64,000 nucleotides of DNA from Apis mellifera (Eukaryota; Arthropoda; Insecta; Hymenoptera; Apidae): assembly GCF_003254395.2 (NCBI RefSeq), contig NC_037648.1:6940135-7004134 (forward strand). Direction: 5' to 3'. The notes under the pieces are model-generated. The model was not told the origin of the DNA, made no database searches, and was given only the letters and a program-made list of their open reading frames with translations. Below, piece by piece: positions 50,531-62,000 of the stretch (positions are counted from its first letter, which is position 1; each line of letters starts with the position of its first letter). The position numbers and the translations under genes were made by a program.

Positions 50531-50689
50531 AACTCTCGTTGGAATTCTTTTTTTTTAGTTTGTAGAATGATTAGTTTTGTATAAACTAGAATGGCCTAGG
50601 AAAATTTATCGAAAATTTATTTTTTTTTGTTTTTGAATGAGATCTTTTTTAATATATACACAATATCGATATATTTGTAACATAAAAAG

Positions 50690-50885
50690 ATTTTAGAATA
50701 AAATTTTAGAATAAATACAATGTTAATATACAAAAATATTTTATTTATTAAATTATAAACAATTATAAACAAATTGAAATTTGTATTAAATAAAGCAAGA
50801 TAAAGATAAAACAGTGCAATAGTATAATTGCAATAGAACTATTTCATTCTATCTCAATTCATCTAATTAATTAATGAAATATTTA
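50690..50885. mobile_element. MITE-like element, copy F (right end truncated)
   Basis: TTTTAGAATAAATACAATG, TTAATATACAAAAATATTTT, TATTTATTAAATTATAAACA and AAATTGAAATTTGTATTAAA are clear family left-arm blocks. The centre GATAAAGATAAAACAGTGCA faces ATTGCAATAGAACTATTTCA and TTCTATCTCAATTCATCTAA. The outer right arm is missing. Confidence 0.5.
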
Positions 50886-51870
50886 TATTATGAAAAAAAT
50901 ATTCTTATAGAAGTTATTTAGTATAAAGAAATACAATATGTAATATTAATTATATATATATAATTAATACATTATATATAATATTAATTTCTCTATAGAT
51001 TATAAAGATCATATGAAAATTTATTTTAATTTTTTTTTTAAACCATATAATTTTCATTGCATTAATTGATACAATTCATTATTTTTTAAAAGCAACTAAA
51101 CTATTCATGTTAAAAAATCTTTAATTTAAAAAATATTTTAACTTGATGTTTATAAAATTTATCATGAAATTTAACATATCATTTAAAATATAAAAAACAT
51201 TTCAACATTTCATTTGTATCATAATTTCGAAGATATTTTATATAAACAATTGAAAAATGATGAAACTGTCACATGTGTTGCTATGAATATTTGTATAAGC
51301 AAAATTTAATATATAATACCGAACATTTTTCTTCAAATAACTTGAAAATTGAGACTGATGGTTATAAAAGAAAATAATTCTCAAAATGATTTCTTTTATA
51401 ATATATATAAAGTCAATAAAATCAGACAAGAGGAATAATCAAGTTCATCCAATAATTTATTCATCAAATAAGTGAAAATGTTAAAACAAAATAAAAATAA
51501 GTAATTAATAGCATCATTTATTATATATATATATATATATATTCTAAATTATTAAATAATTAAATCTTAATTGTAATCATTAAAAATATCATTAGTTATC
51601 ATTTAATTTCAGTTCTTTTGATATTTTATTAGAATTAATTAATTGTTGAAATTATTTAAATTTTTTTCTTCATTTATAAATTAATTATTTTATTCAAAGC
51701 ATAAATGTTACAAATTATATATACAATATAATTTAGAAAAAATTTTTTATATATTTTCATTAAACATTTGAAATCTTTGTAATTAGATTTCTTATTATTC
51801 AATTTACTAAAAATTGTAAATTTCAATTTACTTGAATATAAAATATATTTTTAATATATTTGATTAAAAG

Positions 51871-52107
51871 AATATCAAATTCTAAGACAAATACAAAAGT
51901 TAATATACAAAAATATATTTATTAAATTATAACTAATTGAAATTTGCTTTAGATAAAATGTTACATGGAAAATGAAATAGTTCTATTTTTATTTCTTTAT
52001 CAACAAAAAATTAATTGTTTATAATTTAATAAATAAGTTACAAACAACATTTTTTTGCGTATTTATATATTATATTTAATATTTGTTTTGATTTCTGAAA
52101 TTAATTT
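51871..52107. mobile_element. Palindromic MITE-like element, copy G
   Basis: The left arm GACAAATACAAAAGTTAATA, TACAAAAATATATTTATTAA, ATTATAACTAATTGAAATTT mirrors the right arm ATTGTTTATAATTTAATAAA, TAAGTTACAAACAACATTTT, ATATTTGTTTTGATTTCTGA. The centre reads GAAATAGTTCTATTTTTATT. About 230 bp with no ORF. Confidence 0.6.
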
Positions 52108-55100
52108 TCGAAAGTTCTTCGAATATATTAAAATTAATATTAATATATTAATATTCTATAAATATATAATAAATTATCGAAATAATATAAACTATTATGT
52201 ATATAAAAAAATATAAAAATGATTTTTTTATAAAAATGAAATTGAAAAAAATTTAGATATAAAAAATGTTAAAGTATATTTTATATTAATTTAAATTAAA
52301 TTAAATTGCTTATAATTTATAAATAATTAATTAATAATTATAAAATAATACATAATTTTAAAAAACTAATTAAATATTAATTTGATTAAAAATTATTTAT
52401 ATATTTTTAATATAATTTAAATATTTATTGATAATTTTACTATACATATATGCAATGAATCAAGAGCATATACAATCATCGTTATAATTTAACTTATTGC
52501 TTTTAATTAATATTATAATATGTATAATACATATTATACATAACAGTTTTTTTTCGTTTCTATTTTCAAAGTTAAACATATTATATTTTTAATTAAATCG
52601 AGATATGCTTAAAAGAACTTTATTACTTTCTATATATAAATTTGATAGCTTGAAATAATAAAAGTGTATTAAGCATTATATAGATAAATATTCTATTGTT
52701 TTCTATTTAATGAAAATTAAATATCTACATATGTATATTTTGATATATTTTAAAGATAATGTATATTCTTAAAAATTATTTATAATTCTCTAAATTATAA
52801 TAAATTATATATGTATTTATATAAATACTTAATTTGCTAATAATAATCAAAAATACATGCGACATGTACATTTGAACACATTTTTTCTTGACAGAAAATT
52901 GTTATAAATATATTTCTGTTTCTATTTATAACAACAATAAAGTGCCACATGTAATTTATCATATATTTTATACAATATTCATTTGAATATTTATTTTATA
53001 ATTATATTTTAATATTTATTTATTTATTTTTATATCATTTTCTTCATATTGAATTTGATCAAATATTTTCTATTTAAATCATAAATATTTATTAAAATTT
53101 ATGTAATTTAAATCAAATAAAATCATAAAAATATTGAATATCTATTTTAGTTGAATATTTTTCATAATAATATAAAACATTCTTTATATCATTCATTTTA
53201 CTATTAAGTATTACATTAAAATTAATATCAACAACATTACCAAGATAAGTACATTCAAATTTCTCTATATATATTAAAATACGCAATTTAAATTTAAAAT
53301 AAATATTTTAAAATAATTATTTTTTTAAAATAAATATTTTATAATTTTGAAATAATCATAAAACATGAAAATCAATACATATCTGAATAAAAATTACATG
53401 CAATAATTTAATTACATACATGCTTCTGTTCTTTCTTATACACACTTATTAACATTAAATATAATATAGTATTTATTATTTCTAATTTACTATTTATTAT
53501 TCATAAATGTAAATTATTAGGAGTTGCTTAATAATAAAAAATCACAATAAAATGCAATGTAAAAATCACAATAAATAATAATTATAATACAAACTGTATG
53601 AATACAATAATCGCATTTAGAAGTGATATTTAAATTTGAAATGAAATCATTTAATAAACGCAAAAAAAATTAAAAATTAGAAAAAATCAATTCATAATCA
53701 AGTATTTCTAAAATTTTACATTCTTAAAAAATGCATTATTAAAAAATAGGAATAGGGAAAGATAATGGTCGAGTAATTTAACAATTTCAATTAAGAAATA
53801 AATGCTTATTCGGTTAAAAATACATGATATTGATTTACGAGGGAAAAATTTTAAAAATTGTCAAAAAATCACTGATACATTTGATTCTGATTAAAATTTT
53901 GTATAGAATAATATAAATATTCTTAAAATAATCAGAATATTATGAATAATCAGAATATTATTATATATATTATATAATACTAATTATATTTTTATAAAAT
54001 TCATTTTTAATAAAAATTATATAATAAAATGTAATAGTATAATTGATCATGAATTCTCTCTGCCTTATATTATATTTAATTACAATAAAATTAAATTTAA
54101 AATATAAAAAATTAAGTTTGGAAGTTCCAGATATAAAAATATATGGAAGTAGATATATAAATTTAAATATTATATGTAAAATAATTAAAAATCATTTCCA
54201 ACATATGAATATATGTATACATGTATATTTACAAATTTGGCAGAGAGAAGAATATACAATAATTCATACAATACAATCAGGAGAATTCATACTTTCTTTC
54301 CGTTCAAGATGAAAAAATAATAAAAAGTAATACAAATTATAAAACAATGAAACAATAATTCTTTTTTTAATTACACAATAAATTTTAATATATCAAATAT
54401 TAATTTTCTAGATAAAATTCAGATAATGAATATCACAAAATATTACAAATTTTATTTGTAAAATATTAATTTATATGAAAAAATATATAATGCAATTTGA
54501 AAAAAGAATAAACGTACAATTTTGTTTGATTGAATAATTTAATATATGTTTGAATAATTTAAACTATTTTATTTTTTCTTAAATCAATTTATCTTGAACG
54601 ATAAAAGAATGATAAATTGTTCTAACTATATGACTTACCCCAAATATACAAATAGTCACAAAACTATTCAGCCATATTGGTATTTAGTATATTTTATATG
54701 AAACAATATAATAAGAGAATTTAAATTAATAAAAGAAAAATAACTCGAAATTTATTTATAATGATAATCTAATTGATTGAAAATGCAATAGAATGAAAAA
54801 TGATATGTTAATTAATGAGATACAAAATACTCAGATGGCCAGATACTTTGTGTTCAATTATATTATATAAACAATAAGTAAAGATAAAGCTAACATGTGA
54901 CTCGTTCATCTTCTATAACTTATAAATGATCAGTTTCAAAGTCTTAGGATATTTTGATTTTGGAAGAGTTATTTTAGTTGAAAATATTACAATTTATTAT
55001 CTCAAAACACAAAATTTGAAGATAACTACATCCAAAATCAACTAACATAGAATTATTTTTTTCATCATAAATTTCATTATTGGAACATTATGACACACAT

Positions 55101-55524
55101 TAGACAAGTAGGATCACAAAAAACTGAGCCCATAAATAATTTCAGAATATAATTTTTATAGCAGTCTTTAACTTTGGCATTATTTTAAATGACAAATTAA
55201 AATCATATAATTTTTATAAACGATAATAGTAGTTTAGTAAATAATATATTAATATTACTAATATAGTACTAATATCAAATTTCACAACTGAAATTAAATT
55301 ATGAATTATTTAAAAAAAAGAATGAATTATTTTATTTATATTTCAACAGAAATAATGTAACAATTTACAGAATCATAAACTGAAGATGATGAAATATTAA
55401 AATATTAATGAAAATATTAATGTTCCAAACAATACATATTTATGAGCTCAGTTATTAGTTATTTCATCAAATCAACATTCATCGCCATTCACACCAAAAC
55501 TTTTCTTTTGCCAATTCTTTAAAT

Positions 55525-58344
55525 TTAAATATTACTATCTGGTTTATTGGAAAAACCCATTGGTTGAGCATTTTCAACAAGTGTAGCTTGCATACTCGAT
55601 GAAGGAACCTCAATATTCGTCGCTGCTGATCTCATTTCACGGAAAGGTGCTCTAAAAAATTCATAAATTATTAAGATTCAAAATAATTAATAAACACATA
55701 AAAATATGTGTATTAGAAGTTGTATTATAAAACACGTATCTATAAACTATAAGGAAGCATTTTAAAGTTATAAAATGAGAAAATAAAGATTTCAAAGAAA
55801 ATATAAAAATATAATTTAAAATTATTTAATTAAAATTGCATCCATATAATATTGGAATATCTTGAACAATAATTCTAAATATTTAAAAAATTTTAATATT
55901 ATTATATTTTATTTACTTTATAAATATACTTATAAAAACTAAAAGTTGAGCTGAAATTTAAATACTATAAATATATAAATATTATTATTAATACTATATT
56001 TAAATACTATATATAAAATTATAAATGAAAGAAACCAGCAGCAGCATGCAAGTCATTAATCTATATAACAATGTTTAAAAAATATAGGAACAAAGCAAAC
56101 ATATCTTTCTAATGCAAGAAAGAATCTAAATATATGATCTAAAATTAAATGTTATTTTATGAAATTAAAAGAATATATTTATGTATAGTTAATTATAATT
56201 AAAATTAAATTATTATTTAAAATTATATATTAAGTAATTATATTAAATAATAATAAATAATATATTAAATAATTATTTAAAATTATAAATTATTCTTAAG
56301 CTTAATATACATATAAGGCTTTCAAGAGATAATTAATTCAATATGAATTTAAATTTTAAAAAATATTAAAAAATATAAAATATTTATATTTTATTAAATT
56401 AAATAATTTAATTTTAGAATAAAAACTTAATCGAATAGATTAGTAAAGTAAAAAAAAAAATCAGTAAAAAAAAATTAGTAGTAAAAAAAAATCATTATGC
56501 ACAAATAATAATTTAATTATAATATCAAAGAAATTAAATGCATATTGTCAAATATATTGGATATAATTAAGTAACATTAAAATATAACCATGAACCTAAA
56601 AATCTATATATCTAGAAAACTACAAATGTAAGAATGACAATAAATTTTATATATTATTGCCTGGTTAGAGAAGTGGTGCAATGAATGTTTGATGATTTAT
56701 GTAGGCCTCCAGACATCAGGATCCTCCACGAGAGTAGTATGGTGATCTGTAGTAGGAGGTACTGTACCCTGTGGGGAACTCACACCCGACGTTATTCCTG
56801 CTGGGTCGGGCCTGGTTCCTCTGTTGTGATTAGTGTATTAGTAACAAAAATAAAAATTATACTTGTCAAATATATTATATTTTATGATTATATTTTAACA
56901 AAACATAGCTTATTAACAATATTTAGCTGTTAAATGAAAATGATATATTTTATTGCTTTGCTATTGTGTGATGATACATGTTTTATAAGACTTCAAAAAT
57001 AAAAATATTATATGTTAGTTAATTTATATATAGAAAGTATCCATAAACCATAGTTATAAATTAAAACATAGGCACAAATAAAATAAAATTAGTTTTTCAC
57101 CCACATCCCAAGCAAATAACGTATGCACATGTTATTATAACAACATATTACTCAATGTTTTAACTAAACAAAATAATTATATAAAAAATTATACTAATTT
57201 CTTAGAATTGAAACAAAACATATATTTATTAATGAATTATTTTTAATTGTCTATATAATTTCAATATTAGTAATTTATCTTATAATGCTACAAATGAAAC
57301 AAATATAACTTACTTTCGTCCAAGTGACATTAATCCATATATTACACCTGTTGCAAATATTAGACCACTGCCAAATAGACTACTCATTCCTAAACAAAGG
57401 AAGACTGAAGGAAGTGCTATTCTAAAAAGAATAAGAAAAAGCATTGTATCTAAATATTAACGATATGAATTAATATTAAAAAAAAAATTGAAATCATAAC
57501 TTATATATCCTATCAAATACATGATTTACTTACAAACAATATGCAACTGCTCTATTCCAATAAGGTCTCTTTTCAACCCAATCACTTAAGTTTTGTACAA
57601 AATCAATAAATAGACAGCAACATGGTGCTTCTATCATTATAACTATAAAACCAGCCACCATTTGCCACATACCACTTATTAGGCAATCTACAGAACCCAA
57701 TAATATTGATGCACAATTCCATACTCCAAGAAAAATTGCAACTATAACAAATCAATAAAAATTATTGAATAAACATAGATTGTGAATTATAAATTATGAA
57801 TGATAATATGAATTATAAATTCTAATTGTTACATACTTTGTAACATCTATTATAAATAATATAAATAAAAATAATATAAATAATAAAATTTATATAATGA
57901 TAAAAATGATTTAAAATATTTGAGTCCTATATAATTATTTGTAAATATAAAAAAAATCACAAACCATAAATCATATCTTAATATTGTATATGTATGTAAA
58001 ATATTAACTATTATATGTATTTATTTTTGAAAAATATAACAAATATGCAAAAAATGCTGTAAAAAAAAAATAGTAATAATAAGTTAATTCTATGATAATA
58101 TGTATTTTATAATATTTTTTAAATTTAAAAACTTACTTATACTACCCACAGTTCCAAGTCCTCGACCAGCATACTTCATCCACCAAGGTACATCGTCCTT
58201 GGCAACAGGGTCCTGTCCTGGTCTTTGCATAATCGATGATATTTTCTCGGCGAACGACTAAAAGTCAAGAAATTACTATTACTAGAACACATAATGCATA
58301 TCTAAATAATTTTAAATTTCAACAATTTAAAATACGTTTACCAT
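55525..58344 (-). CDS. fwe: Flower (calcium channel flower / CACFD1 family)
   Basis: Five exons join in phase: 58344-58342 (the ATG alone), 58257-58137, 57741-57534, 57421-57314 and 55651-55525, giving 188 aa. Flower is a small multi-pass vesicle and plasma-membrane protein. In Drosophila it is linked to synaptic endocytosis and, through C-terminal isoforms, to cell competition. The N-terminus MSFAEKI and the QDPV segment match the family. Hydrophobic stretches fall at about residues 34-56, 62-85, 115-130 and 131-145. The conserved IEAPCC motif places Glu79 where the proposed channel-selectivity glutamate lies in the fly protein. LSDWVEKRPYWNRAVAYC, SSLFGSGLIFATG and VIYGLMSLGRK follow. Length is close to the fly protein's (about 194 aa). 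It lies downstream of and in the same orientation as tuberin. An alternative last exon is listed separately. Confidence 0.92.
56697..56820 (-). CDS. fwe: Candidate alternative C-terminal exon of Flower
   Basis: This lies inside the last Flower intron and is far more GC-rich than its surroundings. On the minus strand a CACAACAG acceptor (AG at 56822-56821) is preceded by TACTAATACACTAATCA, which resembles branch points. Joined to the donor at 57314, it stays in phase, regenerates Lys147 exactly as the standard last exon does, and reads 40 more residues to a TAA (56697-56699). The tail is Pro/Thr/Asp-rich (start GTRPDPAGITSG, end EDPDVWRPT), giving 187 aa against 188 for the standard form. The pyrimidine tract is weak and no transcript was available. 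A GC-rich transposon relic is the alternative. Confidence 0.5.
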
Positions 58345-58525
58345 TTTTATCGTTCTACTCTCCTCTTCACCAGCTGACAGGACCAAATGAGACTGACAGT
58401 ATATATTAAAAGGATATGTTGATGTACAGAAAATCGACCCGTGAGTTTCTTAATTATATAGGCAGAGGCGCTTATATCTGTCAACGATTTTGTACGTGGT
58501 TCTCACGTGAACTTCTTTATGGTTA
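58345..58525 (-). promoter_or_regulatory. Flower 5' UTR and promoter region
   Basis: A less AT-biased stretch directly upstream of the Flower ATG, falling off into AT-rich DNA near 58540. The frame upstream of the ATG is open for several codons but shows no in-frame ATG. The start site is therefore the ATG that forms the end of exon 1. Transcription start not identified. Confidence 0.45.
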
Positions 58526-59005
58526 AGCAGTGTTTCTATTACCAACTTATTAAATAAATATAACCTCAGAAACAGATTTCTACCAATCAGTATCAAATAA
58601 ATATTTTTAATACTATTCATAACATTATATTATTTTTATTCTTAACAAAATAACATTATATATAAATGTTTTTAAAAATGTTTATTTATTTGAAACTTAA
58701 TTTTATCAAATTATTTATTTACAATTATGAAAAAAAAATACATTAAACAATATTAAATTAAATATTAAACATTAAATAATATATTATTGCTCTTCTTTTT
58801 ATTAATCACAATATTAAAAAATTTATATTTATATAAATCAACTGAAATTTGAATTAAAAATTTGATACAAGATATTTCTAAAGTAATTATGTTTTTGTAA
58901 TAATATATAAAAAGAATACTTAATTATTGCAATATATACATATTTTTATAACAAATATAGACATATTAATAATAATTATCAAATAACTTTTTTATTAAAA
59001 TCAAA
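58526..59005. other. Spacer between Flower and tuberin
   Basis: AT-rich. The right part should be the tuberin 3' UTR. At 58528-58570 it shares CAGTGTTTCT and ATATAACCTCA with the hAT-like terminus near 49391. Nothing else was recognised. Confidence 0.4.
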
Positions 59006-62000
59006 TCATGTTGTATATTCAGTAAAATCATCCATATAAATACGTTTGTTTGATCTTGGGGATAGATCATCAGTTGTTCCATCTGGATTATTATTTGTTG
59101 ATTCTTGTAACACACGATTTCTAAGTCTTTTAATATGTCGTAAACGTTCTAACCAATTAGAAGCATATGGATTGTGACTGTTTTGTTCTAATGATGATGA
59201 AACCATTGAAGCAAGCTGCAAAAATGAAAAAGGAATTTTTAATTTTTTTGTAATATTTTTGTTTGAATTACATTTTAAACAAATATATATTATATATATA
59301 TTATAATTTAAAAAATAAAATTAAAATATAATATCAAATTAAATGAAATTAATAATTACATAATTTAATTTTTACTAATCTTACATTGGCATGAAGAGCT
59401 AATTGTCGAGATAAAATAGCTAAATTTTGATCAGAAATAATTTTTGGTTCACTGTGTCTAATATGTTTAGCTAATTCTTCTTTTACTTGAACTGTGACTT
59501 GATTAGTACCATGATCTAGAGGTTGAATTACAACACATGCATAATTGAACTGTCCCTAAAAGAACATATTAATATTAAGATAAATATTAATTATTACTTA
59601 ATTAAATCTTGAAAATGACATAATACATACTTTTACAGTTTGAATATTATATGATTCTCCAGATTCATTATAAACAACAGTAACATAGTTATTTCCAATA
59701 TGTTGCTTTTTAGATGTACATTTTGGATCACTTAATTTTGTAGGCATTAATGTAGCAACATGAAATGCTACCTAATAAAATTTAAAAAATTTATATTATT
59801 AAGAATATAGAATAAAAATTTATTAAGAATATAGAATAACAAAAATTTTAATAATTCATTTTAACCTGTGTAACATCATCTTGCCAAATATATGCGAAGT
59901 TTCCATTTTCACCATTACGATCTAATCCTCCTAAAAACACACTTTCATCAACATCCTTCAATCGAACTAATGTTCCTAATCGTTGTAAGAATTCTGTATA
60001 TCGAAGTGATCCATGTTGATTAGCTAAAATTTCAGTTTCATTAGAAGCTTGTCCTGGACCAACATAAAGAACTCCAATTTTGTGAGTTTCATATGGTTGT
60101 ATTCTATCTAAATTTGTTACTGCTCTTTGTACAGCCGTTGTCTGTGGAACCAATAAAGGTTTTTCTGAAGGCGAACCAAAATGTGCTGTATGATATAGTT
60201 GTAAAAACACAAAACTGTAATTTATAATTTACATATAAATTTTAATTGTAACAAAAATAATTATTAAATATTTTTATTTAAAAATATTATAATATTACCT
60301 AGGATTAATACCAGTTTTCGGAGTTTCTTTTATTCGTGGCGAATTTCCTCTACGAATATTATCCCATTCTCCGCGAGATTTTTTCACAGGACTCATTACA
60401 GAAATTGTATGACCTCTATCACGGAAAGGTAATGGTAAAGGTGGTAACATTGAAGGATCAGCTTTCTCATCCTTTTGCTAAAATATATATATATTTTTCA
60501 ATTGATATATATATATATATATATATTCGTATATATATATATATTTTAATAAAAATATAAATAATCATTTATAATACCTTATCTAGATGATTACGTCCAA
60601 TAAGTGGTTTACTATCTGTTCCTAATGATATTTGTTTTTGACCAGATTCAAAATTAGATAATCGAGGATAAATTTGTGTAGGTGATTGTGGAGGTTTTGT
60701 AACAGATTGAATTTGTGTTGCACGTCCTTGTACTCCCAAAAAATTTCCTTGAATCTGTAAAAATGTATAAAAAATCTTCATTATTATGAAGATTTCAATA
60801 TATTGTAAATTTTATTATAATATTTATTTGAATACCTGTATAGTAGTAGGAGATGGGGGAACAGTATTACTCGAACTAGTATTCGTAATAATTTGAGTTA
60901 CTTGTGCTGTGCCTGGATAAGAGCGTTGAGACTGTAATGCAGCTGGATGATCTGATACATTTTCTGATGGAGGTGTTGTACCCATACCAAATATTTCTTC
61001 TGGTATAGCTTCACAACTGACTCTATAAATAAATTATATTTTTATTAATTATTTATAAAGTTCATGAAATGATATATTTTATACAATAATATTAATATAT
61101 TATAATATATTATTAATATTATAAATTATAATTATATATAATTATATTATATAATATATTATAATATAGTATATAATATATTATAATTATAATTATAAGT
61201 ATTATGATTAATTATAATTATATTAAATTAAAATATGAATATTAAGAAAGTATATTTTATAGTTTAAATAAATTTCTTTATTTCTAGTTTAATAGAGTTT
61301 TATCTAAAAAAAGTTCTGCAAAATTGATCTTGATTTTATTTGAAATTAAAGAAATCATAAATTACAATTCAATTGTTTAGAAAATGATATTTCATTAATC
61401 TTTACATTAGTTTTATTCAAAATATTTTCATATTTTATTTAAAATATTTTCGCATTTTATTTTCACAAGTATTTTTTTATATAGTTTAGAATATTTTCAT
61501 ATTTCAAAGTTAAATAAGTATTATTATTGAAATAGCAACATATGAAACACAAAGTAAAATATCTATCCTATCAATTTTAAATTATTTAAAAATTAATTGT
61601 TATATAAAAAAATATTTTCAATAGAGGTTAAATGATATTGAAATTAATAATTTAATTATTATACTTTTTATATGAATATAGACATTTTTTAAATACAATC
61701 ATATATTTTTTGATATATTTAATTAATGCTAACTTAATTTTTACAATATTTATATTATTTAATATTTATGCTAAAAAACCATTGGATTAAAAAATATTTT
61801 TTATTTCAATATTATTAAAATAATTCATTTTTTTGTACAAAATGATAAAGAATTATAAAATAAATGTATCATATTATATAATATCATATAATCATATTAT
61901 TTTATACGATTTAATTATTAAATTAAATAATATGATATTGAATTATTATATATTGATATTAGATATTAAAAAATATTATATAATTAATAATAAATATGAT

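Larger units (their letters stand above)
46141..55524. other. Gene-free AT-rich region between AK5 and Flower
   Basis: The left end should carry the AK5 3' UTR and the right end (about 55400-55524) the Flower 3' UTR. Between lie a 46-bp tandem duplication (47243-47330), an ATTTT pentanucleotide run (47950-47977), four MITE-like copies or fragments (48225, 50396, 50690 and 51871) and a hAT-like terminus at 49391. ATG frames of up to 89 codons (for example 54043-54312) look like chance in AT-rich DNA. Confidence 0.5.

Noticed and set aside
54043..54312. 89-codon ORF in the desert between AK5 and Flower
   Set aside because: No recognisable motif, no flanking splice or promoter context, and AT-driven composition.
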